This document shows, in pieces, positions 35,905 through 44,286 of a stretch of DNA of 64,000 bases. The DNA is taken from positions 310,001 through 374,000 of the forward strand of contig NZ_CP017705.1 of NCBI RefSeq assembly GCF_002706795.1. The letters run 5' to 3'. The notes under the pieces are model-generated. The model searched no databases. It saw nothing but the letters and a program-made list of their open reading frames with translations, and was not told the DNA's origin. Origin of the DNA: Brevibacillus laterosporus DSM 25. Lineage in GTDB: Bacteria; Bacillota; Bacilli; Brevibacillales; Brevibacillaceae. A program made the position numbers and the translations under genes. How positions within the stretch are numbered: the first letter of the stretch is position 1; each line of letters starts with the position of its first letter.

Positions 35905-36082
35905 ATGCATGCAACATAAGTGCATTACTCAGGTCTGACTAGCTTAGTTGACGAAAGTTATTTTTGTAATATATTTACATTATATAAATTTTATGTATAT
36001 AATAAATCATTTAGAATGATCTGTCTACAGCGGCTTGATGATATATAGAGTCAGGTTAACTAGCAATCATAACAGTCATTTA

Positions 36083-36247
36083 TCATTTGCACCTATTAGT
36101 TGGGATGTTGACATTATCTAGTAAGATATCCCCTCCACTATCCGAAAATAGCTCGTGTGTTTTCGTAATCATGATTTCTCTCTGCTCATAGGAATTCATA
36201 CGATCATACCTACTCCCTACATCAAATCCGGTTTTAAACTCTTCCAT
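36083..36247 (-). CDS. Possible 54-residue hypothetical protein
   Basis: Minus-strand ORF MEEFKTGFDVGSRYDRMNSY to DNVNIPTNRCK. It is acidic and hydrophilic, with no membrane segment. ATG 36247 has only AAGGAA close by, while a strong site (AAAGGAG) sits 20 bases further up, ahead of an ATG in another frame that stops after eight codons. So either the start is weak or a frameshift has broken a longer gene. Family not recognised. Confidence 0.4.
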   Translation of the reverse strand: MEEFKTGFDVGSRYDRMNSYEQREIMITKTHELFSDSGGDILLDNVNIPTNRCK

Positions 36248-36311
36248 TTCCTTGTATCATGATCCACTCCTTTCTTTTTATTTATAGTTGAAGCTGTTAA
36301 AATACCTTTTT

Positions 36312-36356
36312 CAAAACAAAAAGCCAGAAACCCTTGCTGTACAAGGACTTCCGACT
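36312..36356 (-). terminator. Terminator of rnjB
   Basis: An imperfect stem around CCTTG/CAAGG, extended by GGAA/TTC and AGTC/GGCT-type pairs, with TTTTTGTTTTG on the minus strand. It lies just after the rnjB stop. Confidence 0.65.
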
Positions 36357-36376
36357 CTCTATAGCCATGTTTGGAA

Positions 36377-38056
36377 TTACACTTCCATGATGATAGGTAA
36401 AATCATTGGTCTTCTGCGTGTTTGTTCGTATAAATAACGACCAAGTGTATCTTTTACATTATTCTTAAGTGACGACCATTCATTTACTTTTTCATCCATA
36501 CATTTTTGCAGAGTTTGGGCTACGATACGATTTGCCTCTTCCATCAATTCTTCCGACTCACGTACATATACGAAGCCACGAGAGATAATATCAGGTCCAG
36601 ACACGATAGTACCATGTTGTTTACTGAGGGTAACGACAACAACCAGAATTCCATCTTGGGATAATAATTTGCGATCACGTAGAACGATGTTACCTACATC
36701 GCCTACGCCCAGTCCGTCAATAAGAACGTTGCCTGCATGCACTTTAGGACCGTATCTTGCCTGACCCTTTGCAATTTCCACGGTATCTCCATTATCAAGT
36801 AAGAAGATATTCTCAGATGCTACTCCCACCTGTTCAGCAAGTATTGCATGCATACGCTGCATACGATACTCCCCGTGAATCGGGATAAAGTATTTAGGTT
36901 TCATCAGGTTAAGCATTAAACGTAGCTCTTCCTGGCTCCCGTGTCCAGATACGTGAACGGTACCATTTGGCCCATGTCCTCCGTAAATTACTTCTGCACC
37001 TGCTCGGCATAGGTGATCGATGGTTCGGGAAACGTATTTCTCGTTCCCTGGAATTGGTGTTGCTGCTATGATTACTGTGTCTCCAGGCATCATGTCAATC
37101 TTCCGATGGGCGGATCGGGCAATACGGGTAAGCGCTGACATAGGCTCTCCCTGACTTCCTGTTGACAGAATAACTACTTGTTCTAACGGTAGTTTATTAC
37201 ATTCATCGATATCTACAATAATCCCTTCTGGAACATGTAAATATCCTAAATCCATACTTATGGTAATAACATTGATCATGCTGCGTCCTACTAAAGTTAC
37301 TTTACGATTGTATTGAACAGCAGCATCAAAAACTTGTTGGATACGATGAACATTTGATGCAAACGTGGAAACGATAATTCGCCCCTCCGCTTTATGAAAA
37401 ACTTCTTTTAATGCTTTCCCTACTGAACTTTCAGATCCAGTAAAGCCTGGACGTTCCGCGTTCGTACTGTCTGATAACAGACAGAGTACGCCTCGTTCCC
37501 CAATTTCCGCCATTTTTCCGAGATCAGCTCTTTGATTGTTTACGGGGGTTTGATCAAACTTAAAATCTCCGGTATGGACGACATAACCTTCAGGGGTTGC
37601 TAAGCATACACCGACTGAATCAGGAATACTATGATTTACTCTGAAAAACGTCGCTGTTAATGTACTGCCAAGATTTACTTCTGAATCGCTATTGATCAAG
37701 TGACGAGTGGTTGTATTTAGAATACCCGCTTCCTTCAATTTAACATCAATCAGACCTAACGTTAACTTTGTCGCATATACCGGCACATTAAGGTGACGCA
37801 ATACGTAACTTAGTCCTCCAATATGATCTTCATGTCCATGTGTAATAATAATTCCGCGTACTTTATCACGATTTTCTTCCAAATAGGTAATATCGGGGAT
37901 TACCATATCGATCCCCAGCATTTCTTCCTCTGGGAATTTGAGACCCGCGTCAATAACAACGATGTCATCATCGGTCTCTACTACGTACATGTTCTTACCA
38001 ATTTCGCCAACTCCGCCCAGGGCAAAGATAAGAACACTTTGATTCAACTTAGACAA
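36377..38056 (-). CDS. rnjB: Ribonuclease J (rnjB position)
   Basis: 559 residues: a beta-lactamase domain, an inserted beta-CASP domain and a C-terminal domain. It has endo- and 5'-exoribonuclease roles in mRNA turnover. The metal motif is intact: H73, H75, D77, H78 in ITHGHEDHIGG. Locus (between dapA and tepA) and C-terminus (RRRPMILPIIMEV) match B. subtilis RNase J2, yet B. subtilis J2 has HGHDENIGG there and is nearly inactive. This copy looks catalytically complete. The start is TTG 38056 with AGGAGG eight bases upstream. The promoter is at 38126-38155. Confidence 0.93.
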   Translation of the reverse strand: MSKLNQSVLIFALGGVGEIGKNMYVVETDDDIVVIDAGLKFPEEEMLGIDMVIPDITYLEENRDKVRGIIITHGHEDHIGGLSYVLRHLNVPVYATKLTLGLIDVKLKEAGILNTTTRHLINSDSEVNLGSTLTATFFRVNHSIPDSVGVCLATPEGYVVHTGDFKFDQTPVNNQRADLGKMAEIGERGVLCLLSDSTNAERPGFTGSESSVGKALKEVFHKAEGRIIVSTFASNVHRIQQVFDAAVQYNRKVTLVGRSMINVITISMDLGYLHVPEGIIVDIDECNKLPLEQVVILSTGSQGEPMSALTRIARSAHRKIDMMPGDTVIIAATPIPGNEKYVSRTIDHLCRAGAEVIYGGHGPNGTVHVSGHGSQEELRLMLNLMKPKYFIPIHGEYRMQRMHAILAEQVGVASENIFLLDNGDTVEIAKGQARYGPKVHAGNVLIDGLGVGDVGNIVLRDRKLLSQDGILVVVVTLSKQHGTIVSGPDIISRGFVYVRESEELMEEANRIVAQTLQKCMDEKVNEWSSLKNNVKDTLGRYLYEQTRRRPMILPIIMEV

Positions 38057-38125
38057 TGAATGTACCTCCTATATTTAGTTGTCAAATTACACCTCAAATT
38101 AAACCGCCCCAAATCGCTTATTTCT

Positions 38126-38155
38126 ATTATATCCGAATTAAAAACAGGAATACAA
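38126..38155 (-). promoter_or_regulatory. Promoter of rnjB
   Basis: Minus strand TTGTAT (38155-38150), 18 bp, TATAAT (38131-38126). It gives a leader of about 65 nt. Confidence 0.7.
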
Positions 38156-38361
38156 GTAAGAAAAGCATATATATAAATTTATCTAAGCATTATTACGCCC
38201 AGCAATGATAGGGGTTTGCACATTTCTCCTAGTATTCCCACTCGCAAATATTTGTAAAGATATGGGACAAATAGCGTAGCTAAGCATCTCCATCCATGTA
38301 CCGTGCTACCTTATAAAACAATTTGTAAACAGGAAAAGACAACCATTCTATCTATAAGCAT

Positions 38362-38409
38362 AAAAAAATCGCTGAGTAGTCACTTTGATATGACATACCC
38401 AACGATTTA
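38362..38409 (-). terminator. Terminator of the dpaAB-asd-dapG-dapA operon
   Basis: AAATCG/CGATTT outer pairs with an imperfect inner stem (GGGTATGTCA with TGACTACTC), and T7 on the minus strand (38362-38368). It lies about 60 bp after dapA. Confidence 0.75.
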
Positions 38410-38469
38410 TTAAAATGCTAGTAAAATAACGGATTTCATTCCCGGCATGAATGATTTCACAGCAACACT

Positions 38470-39333
38470 CTAAAGCCATTCATTTATATAGCTAGCTTCT
38501 TCGGCCGTCAAATTCACAAGCGGTAATCGAACACCGCCTACCTCAATCCCTTTTTTGTTTAATGCAGCCTTAATTGGTGTTGGATTGGGATATTTGAATG
38601 CTCCTTCAAATATCGGAACTAGCTGACGATGAAGAGCTGCTGCTCTTGACGTATCTCCCTTGAAGAACGCATCCATCATTTCTTTCATCTCTAGACCAAT
38701 TATGTGGCTCGTTACGCTCACTATTCCAACTCCACCAATGGAAAGTACAGGTATAGTTAAACCATCATCACCACTATATAACTCAAAGCCTTGAGGTGCA
38801 TGCTCAATGATCTGTGCCATTTGTGTAAGATTTCCAGATGCCTCTTTGATACACACTACGTTTGGTAGCTCAGCTAAACGCAAAGTGGTGTCAGCTGTCA
38901 TGTTAACTCCTGTGCGTCCAGGGACATTGTACAACATGATTGGTAGCTCTACCGCCTCACTAATAGCCTTAAAATGTTGGTACAGTCCTTCTTGTGATGT
39001 ACGACTATAATAAGGGGCCACTAGCATTATTGCATCTATACCCGTTTTTGCTGCTTCTCTGGAAAAGGTGATACTTTCTTCTGTGTCATTACAACCCGTA
39101 CCAGCAATTACTTTAACCCTACCCTTAGCTTTTTGTACACTAAAAGCAAATAAATCAAGCTTTTCCTGTCTAGAGAGAGTTGGTGATTCTCCCGTTGTAC
39201 CACTTACCACGAGTGCTTCTGAGCCTGTGTCTATTAGATAGTCGATAAGCTTTTCTGTGCGATCCCAATCAATCTGACCCTTGTCATTAAAAGGTGTTAC
39301 CATGGCAGTCACAATATGCCCGAAAATAGCCAT
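38470..39333 (-). CDS. dapA: 4-hydroxy-tetrahydrodipicolinate synthase
   Basis: Condenses pyruvate with aspartate semialdehyde, the branch point to lysine, diaminopimelate and dipicolinate. 287 residues, a TIM barrel. The Schiff-base lysine is K163 (CIKEASGN), the catalytic Tyr is Y135 (LYNVPGRTG), and GTTGES is at 45-50. ATG 39333 has GAGGAGAG upstream. It is the last gene of the dipicolinate/aspartate operon, as in B. subtilis. Confidence 0.96.
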   Translation of the reverse strand: MAIFGHIVTAMVTPFNDKGQIDWDRTEKLIDYLIDTGSEALVVSGTTGESPTLSRQEKLDLFAFSVQKAKGRVKVIAGTGCNDTEESITFSREAAKTGIDAIMLVAPYYSRTSQEGLYQHFKAISEAVELPIMLYNVPGRTGVNMTADTTLRLAELPNVVCIKEASGNLTQMAQIIEHAPQGFELYSGDDGLTIPVLSIGGVGIVSVTSHIIGLEMKEMMDAFFKGDTSRAAALHRQLVPIFEGAFKYPNPTPIKAALNKKGIEVGGVRLPLVNLTAEEASYINEWL

Positions 39334-39395
39334 GTTTCATCTCTCCTCTGTCTTCCACTTTCCTTATAGGCTCTCTAATTCCTATTTTTCTTATA

Positions 39396-40622
39396 TTACA
39401 AGCGAGCATTAGACAAATCAAACTTCTGATGCAATGCTCGCACAGCCCTAGCCATATCCTCGTCATGTACTAGTACCCAAATGGTTGTATGCGAGTCGGC
39501 AGATTGTAGTATCTGTATCTCCTCATTGGTGAGTGCTTCTACAATATAAGCCATAACACCAGGTACTCCTGCAATGCCAGCACCAATTACCGATACCTTT
39601 GCACAATGAGGCATTAGTTGAGGCTCATATCCCATGTCAGCTAAGATAGTCGCCGCCTTTTCAGCCATGTGATCGTGTACCGTATAAGCGACACCTAGTG
39701 GATTTACATTAATAAAATCAACACTGATGTTATGCTGTGCCATCGCTTTGAAAACCTGAAGCTGAGTATCATATTGTCCTTCTTTAGAGAATACCTTGAT
39801 CTGTGTAATATTAGGAACATGAGCAATCCCCACTACAAGTCGGTCACTAAATGATTCATTAAAACGACCTAACTCATGTAGACTAGTAACCAATGTTCCT
39901 GGATCGTCTGAGAACGTGGAGCGTACACGTATTGGGATATTTGTTTGCATAGCAATTTCTACAGCGCGTGGGTGAATAACCTTAGCACCTAAGTGTGCCA
40001 TGTTACAAATCTCAGTATACGTAACGGTATGAAGTGACTTAGCCTCATCTACTATTCGTGGATCGGCCGTCATAATGCCATTTACATCTGTAAAGATATC
40101 AACCATGTCAGCTTTTAAGGCAACGCCAAGTGCTGTTGCTGTCGTATCGCTTCCTCCACGACCTAAAGTGGTCACTTGCCAATCTTCCGTACGGCCCTGA
40201 AACCCCGGAACAATAACAACACGCCCTTGCTCAAGCTCTTGTTGAATACGATCAGGTTCAATTGTTAGGATTTGTGCGTTACTAAAATCATTAGTGGTTA
40301 TGATATTAGCTTGCCCACCCGTTAAAATTGTGGACTCGATGCCTCTCTCATTAAGCATGCTGGAGATGACGCAGGCGGAAATAATCTCCCCTGTATGCAA
40401 TAACAGGTCGTTTTCGCGCGCCCGTAGGCTGTCCCCATTTTGTCGGATCAATTGTAATAGCGTGTCAGTGGCGTAAGGATCACCCTTACGCCCCATTGCT
40501 GACACTACTATTATCAAGGAAAAGCCTTCCGCCAGTGCTTTTTCAATGTGGCCAATTGCCCGATTACGATGATCCTCCGTTGTTAAGGATGAACCCCCGA
40601 ACTTTTGGACAAGTATTTTCAT
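39396..40622 (-). CDS. dapG: Aspartate kinase I (diaminopimelate-sensitive type)
   Basis: Phosphorylates aspartate, the first step to lysine, methionine, threonine and diaminopimelate. 408 residues. KFGGSS lies at 7-12, GRGGSDTTA binds ATP/aspartate, and two ACT domains follow (about 270-400). Length and the ILQSADSHTTIWVLVHD segment match B. subtilis DapG rather than LysC. ATG 40622 has GAGAGG upstream. Gap to asd is 12 bp. Confidence 0.94.
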   Translation of the reverse strand: MKILVQKFGGSSLTTEDHRNRAIGHIEKALAEGFSLIIVVSAMGRKGDPYATDTLLQLIRQNGDSLRARENDLLLHTGEIISACVISSMLNERGIESTILTGGQANIITTNDFSNAQILTIEPDRIQQELEQGRVVIVPGFQGRTEDWQVTTLGRGGSDTTATALGVALKADMVDIFTDVNGIMTADPRIVDEAKSLHTVTYTEICNMAHLGAKVIHPRAVEIAMQTNIPIRVRSTFSDDPGTLVTSLHELGRFNESFSDRLVVGIAHVPNITQIKVFSKEGQYDTQLQVFKAMAQHNISVDFINVNPLGVAYTVHDHMAEKAATILADMGYEPQLMPHCAKVSVIGAGIAGVPGVMAYIVEALTNEEIQILQSADSHTTIWVLVHDEDMARAVRALHQKFDLSNARL

Positions 40623-40634
40623 GAAACCTCTCTC

Positions 40635-41675
40635 CTAGCTGTTGGCCTTGATAAGCTCCTCGGCAATTTGTACGGTGTTCCAAGCAGCACCCTTTAATAG
40701 ATTATCTGATACAACCCACATATGGATGCCTCGTGGATGCGTTAAATCTCGGCGAACACGACCGACAAAAACTTCAAGCTTATCCGCAGAATCGGTAGCC
40801 AATGGATATTTTTGTTCTTCAGGGGAATCGACAAGCACAATACCAGGTGCATGTGCTAGTATAGATTTCACTTCTTCCAGTTCATAGTCATTTTTAAATT
40901 CGATATAAACGGACTCACTGTGACCTTTTACTACTGGAATACGCACACAAGTAGCTGCAACTAAAACTTGATCGTCACCCAATATTTTCTTTGTTTCGTT
41001 TACCATCTTCATCTCTTCATACGTAAATCCATTGTCTGTGAAAACATCAATTTGCGGAATCGCATTAAAAGCAATCTGATGATGAACAGGAAGTTTAGAT
41101 ACCGGCAGTACATTTGCTTCCGGCTCTTTCCCATCTAGAATGTCTCTGGTTTGAGTCAACAGCTCATTGATCGCTTGAGCACCCGCACCAGATACAGCTT
41201 GATACGTAGAAACAATAATCCGATCTATTCCAAAACGGTCATAAAGAGGCTTTAATGCTGCAACCATCTGAATGGTAGAACAATTAGGGTTTGCAATGAT
41301 TCCTTTGTGTTTGCGTGCCGCATCCATGTTAACTTCGGGCACAACCAATGGAACTTCCGGATCCATTCGATAAGCACTGGTATTGTCAATGACAACTGCT
41401 CCGTGACGTACAGCGTGTGGAGCTAATTCCTTACTAATCGCCCCTCCTGCACTGAAAAGCGCAAAATCTACACCGATAAAGCTATCAGGTGTTGCTTCTT
41501 CAATTGTCACTTCCTTACCTTTAAACAGCACCTTTTTACCAGCCGATCTTTTTGAAGCTAATAACTTCAGTTGACCGATTGGAAAATTTCGTTTCTCCAA
41601 AAGCTGAATCATTTGCTGTCCTACTGCTCCTGTCGCTCCCACGACTGCGACATTTACCTTCAGTTGGTTCTCCAT
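40635..41675 (-). CDS. asd: Aspartate-semialdehyde dehydrogenase
   Basis: Reduces aspartyl phosphate to aspartate semialdehyde with NADPH. 346 residues. The nucleotide motif is GATGAVGQ (13-20) and the active-site cysteine is C132 in NPNCST. The C-terminal region has RVRRDLTHPRGIHMWVVSDN. ATG 41675 has AGGAGG upstream. It lies between dpaB and dapG. Confidence 0.96.
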   Translation of the reverse strand: MENQLKVNVAVVGATGAVGQQMIQLLEKRNFPIGQLKLLASKRSAGKKVLFKGKEVTIEEATPDSFIGVDFALFSAGGAISKELAPHAVRHGAVVIDNTSAYRMDPEVPLVVPEVNMDAARKHKGIIANPNCSTIQMVAALKPLYDRFGIDRIIVSTYQAVSGAGAQAINELLTQTRDILDGKEPEANVLPVSKLPVHHQIAFNAIPQIDVFTDNGFTYEEMKMVNETKKILGDDQVLVAATCVRIPVVKGHSESVYIEFKNDYELEEVKSILAHAPGIVLVDSPEEQKYPLATDSADKLEVFVGRVRRDLTHPRGIHMWVVSDNLLKGAAWNTVQIAEELIKANS

Positions 41676-41707
41676 CTTTTTCTCCTCCTAAGAGCCTGTT
41701 AGCTGCA

Positions 41708-42304
41708 TCAATAATGGAATCTTTCTATAAGCAAAGGTTGCAACTGACGATGTTGTATAGCTAGCTCGCACGTTTCTTTAATGAGGTCCATTCGTGCTAC
41801 CAGCGAGTTCGGTTTTTTGTCAGGCGCATCCTGCCCAAACGGAACAAAATAAATATTTTTGGTAGCTAGAAGTTTTGCAATATTAGCCGCATTTAAACCA
41901 AGTCCATCATTGGTTGAAATTGCCAAGACGACTGGGTGTAGGTTGCGCAAGGTTGCTTTTGCAGCCATTAAAACAGGGCTATCTGTGAGTGCGTTCGCCA
42001 ATCGGCTCGTGGTGTTACCTGTGCATGGAGCAATCACCATAACGTCAAATAGCTTGGAAGGTCCAAGCGGTTCTGCATCAGGAATAGTGGTGATAATCTC
42101 TTCGCCTGTAATCTGTTTTAATTGGTTTTGCCAATGGTTAGTCGTTCCAAAACGTGTATCAGTGGTCATCACGGTCTGGCTCGCTATGGGTACAACACGT
42201 GCTCCAGCATCTACTAAACGCTGAATTTGCGGCATGGTTTCTTCCAATGTACAATGGGAGCCCGTTAACCCAAATCCGACCGTTCTTCCCCTCAGATCGC
42301 TCAT
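41708..42304 (-). CDS. dpaB: Dipicolinate synthase subunit B
   Basis: A flavoprotein-fold subunit of dipicolinate synthase, 198 residues (GFGLTGSHCTLEETMPQI, PCTGNTTSRLANALTDSPVL). With DpaA it oxidises dihydrodipicolinate to dipicolinic acid in the mother cell for the spore core. The ATG overlaps the dpaA stop by 4 bp. Also named spoVFB. Confidence 0.95.
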   Translation of the reverse strand: MSDLRGRTVGFGLTGSHCTLEETMPQIQRLVDAGARVVPIASQTVMTTDTRFGTTNHWQNQLKQITGEEIITTIPDAEPLGPSKLFDVMVIAPCTGNTTSRLANALTDSPVLMAAKATLRNLHPVVLAISTNDGLGLNAANIAKLLATKNIYFVPFGQDAPDKKPNSLVARMDLIKETCELAIQHRQLQPLLIERFHY

Positions 42305-43200
42305 GATGTTCCCTCCTGATTGTCAGCTTGCTCCGATAGTAGTCGCGCTAAGGTATTGGCAATAATTTGCCCGGCTGTTTTCGGTGCAACGATTCCAGGA
42401 AGGCTTGGGGCAAGGATCGCTTTGATTCCACGACGTTCTGCATAACGAAAATCGGTTCCACCCGGCTTAGAAGCAATATCTAGGATAAAAGCAGTCTGTG
42501 GCATCTGTGCAATGATGTCTGATGTAATAATCAAATGTGGGATTGTGTTAAAAATAATGTCCACTTTTGATACATATAGTTTAAAATCATCAAGATCAAA
42601 AGCATCAATGCCCATCTCATTACTACGTGCTATGTGTTCTGGACGTTTTACCCCCACCTTAACATGTGCTCCCAATGCATGCAAAGCTCTAGCTAATGAC
42701 ATTCCTACTCGACCTAATCCGAGAACAATCACATCAGAGCTGTGAATCGTAATATCAGTGTTTTGGATCGCTACCATCAATGCTCCTTCCACAGTAGGAA
42801 TGGAATTATAGATAGCCACGTCGTCACGATTTAATAGCTCTTTTAGCGGAACGTTATACATTTTTAATAGCTCTCTCAGATAAGGCTTCGCCATCCCGGT
42901 ATAGACAACGCATTTTTCTGGTAAAGCTTCAAAATGCTCCTTAGAGAGTTGAATACTTTTTGTAGAAAAAATGCTTTCAATCATTCCTTTGTCATCCGTA
43001 CCGACGATAGGTAGGATCAGGGCATCAACATCTTTTAACACATCGCATGTTAATGGTTTCTTCGTTGCTCCTGTAAAGCTACTCTCCAAGTTATCAAATC
43101 CAATAAGAGTAACTGTGGCGTCCAACTGAATGCATTTTTTAATGACTTCCAGTTGACGAGCATCACCGCCAATAAAAGCAACATGTTTTCCCGTCAGCAT
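42301..43200 (-). CDS. dpaA: Dipicolinate synthase subunit A
   Basis: The NAD(P)-dependent subunit, 299 residues. The N-terminus has HVAFIGGDARQLEVI, and the Rossmann motif VLGLGRVGMSLARAL begins near residue 158. ATG 43200 has AAAGGGG upstream. In B. subtilis the operon is sigma-K dependent. I could not find a clear sigma-K -10 (CATAnnnTA) in the 163 bp upstream, so control here is uncertain. Also named spoVFA. Confidence 0.95.
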   Translation of the reverse strand: MLTGKHVAFIGGDARQLEVIKKCIQLDATVTLIGFDNLESSFTGATKKPLTCDVLKDVDALILPIVGTDDKGMIESIFSTKSIQLSKEHFEALPEKCVVYTGMAKPYLRELLKMYNVPLKELLNRDDVAIYNSIPTVEGALMVAIQNTDITIHSSDVIVLGLGRVGMSLARALHALGAHVKVGVKRPEHIARSNEMGIDAFDLDDFKLYVSKVDIIFNTIPHLIITSDIIAQMPQTAFILDIASKPGGTDFRYAERRGIKAILAPSLPGIVAPKTAGQIIANTLARLLSEQADNQEGTS

Positions 43201-43363
43201 GCCGTGTTCCCCTTTCCAAACATTTTACGCAAGATAACCTGGAAACGCAAAGAATTTTTCCAAGTCCTTTGGAAAATGTAAAATAGTTGACGAACCGTTT
43301 TTTGTTCACGGTCGAGTTACATTTCGTGCACTTCGTTAATCTACCGTCATCCTATTCGAACAC

Positions 43364-43642
43364 CTATCGTTTCGTTACTGGAGATTCCTTTGAAAATTGG
43401 TTTTGTATAGGCTGTAACTGTACAATTATCATATCAGGACCGATTTGTACAATAGACTTCCAAGGAATAATGATGTCTGCTTTTTTCTTCCCTATTCCAA
43501 ATAAAGAGTTATTTGAAACAACAATGGCAGTAATTTCTCCAGTTATCGGATTAATTTCCATATCGGATTGTGCTACTACTCCACGTTTTTCTCCATAATC
43601 AATATCAACGATCTCTTTGCCACTAAACTCGCTTAATCGCAT
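43364..43642 (-). CDS. ymxH: YlmC/YmxH-family sporulation protein
   Basis: A 92-residue PRC-barrel protein (MRLSELSGKEIVDI-type start, here MRLSEFSGKEIVDIDYGEKR; IIPWKSIVQIGPDMIIVQL near the end). B. subtilis has it next to spoVFA and mlpA. The role is unknown, and it is counted among sporulation genes. ATG 43642 has AAAGGAGG upstream. Confidence 0.92.
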   Translation of the reverse strand: MRLSEFSGKEIVDIDYGEKRGVVAQSDMEINPITGEITAIVVSNNSLFGIGKKKADIIIPWKSIVQIGPDMIIVQLQPIQNQFSKESPVTKR

Positions 43643-43756
43643 TTTATTTCCTCCTTTGTTTGTCCACTCACAGCAGAATATACGAAAAAGCTGAACAGTT
43701 TATACGTAAGAATGTAGCAAAAGAGAATTTTTTCTAAAATAATTATGAGATTACCA

Positions 43757-43803
43757 ATAAAAAAGAGGCTTCTCTCTAAGCCTATTACGACTTAGGAGAA
43801 GCC
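43757..43803 (-). terminator. Terminator of dut
   Basis: GGCTTCTC (43768-43775) and GAGAAGCC (43796-43803), with inner CTTA/TAAG pairs. TCTTTTTTATT follows on the minus strand. Confidence 0.85.
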
Positions 43804-43817
43804 CTTTCTCCACTCAC

Positions 43818-44270
43818 TTATTTACCAGTAGAACCGAATCCACCTGCACCACGCTCTGTTTTCTCCAACTCGTCAACAATTTCTAATCGTGCTTGAGTCA
43901 CTGGCATAAAGAGTAATTGGGCAACTCGATCTCCTTTTCTGACCACAAATGGTTCAGTTGTGTCTAAATTCTGCAACAGCACTTGAATCTCACCCGTATA
44001 ATCACTATCAATAACTCCGACGGCATTCGTTAATGATATACCGTGTTTAAACGCGTTGCCGCTACGTGGGAACACCAAACCTACCATACTCGCGTCAGGC
44101 ATTTGTACAGCAATCCCTGTAGGAATTTTGGCGCGTTCCCCAGGAGCAATCGTAATTTCCTGTTCAATGCATGCTGCTAGATCAAGTCCAGCAGAACCTG
44201 TTGTTGCATAATGCGGTAAAGGAATATCCGTTCCAATCATCGGAGACATTTTCTTAATGTTTACAAACAC
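43818..44270 (-). CDS. dut: dUTP diphosphatase (trimeric)
   Basis: Hydrolyses dUTP to dUMP, keeping uracil out of DNA. 150 residues with all five motifs: AGLDLAA, PRSGNAFKHGISL, GVIDSDYTGEI, KGDRVAQLLF and the C-terminal ERGAGGFGSTG. GTG 44270 fits the AGAGGTG site better than an upstream GTG, which is part of that site. It lies 16 bp after mlpA. B. subtilis 168 has only prophage-type dUTPases (YncF, YosS) elsewhere, so a chromosomal dut in this cluster is a difference. Confidence 0.95.
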   Translation of the reverse strand: MFVNIKKMSPMIGTDIPLPHYATTGSAGLDLAACIEQEITIAPGERAKIPTGIAVQMPDASMVGLVFPRSGNAFKHGISLTNAVGVIDSDYTGEIQVLLQNLDTTEPFVVRKGDRVAQLLFMPVTQARLEIVDELEKTERGAGGFGSTGK

Positions 44271-44286
44271 AAAAGACACCTCTTTT

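Larger units (their letters stand above)
35558..36376. other. Long gap between glycolipid-binding gene and rnjB
   Basis: 819 bp, the largest gene-poor stretch. It holds the decayed frame at 35554-35904, a very AT-rich tract (35950-36020), a possible 54-codon ORF (36083-36247), and the rnjB terminator (36312-36356). Confidence 0.6.
38057..38469. other. dapA-rnjB intergenic region
   Basis: 413 bp without a gene. It holds the dapA terminator (38362-38409), a CAAATATTTG palindrome near 38245 and the rnjB promoter. Confidence 0.6.

Noticed and set aside
43201-43363. Sigma-K promoter before dpaA
   Set aside because: Expected from B. subtilis, but no convincing CATAnnnTA with AC at the right distance is present, so it is not listed.
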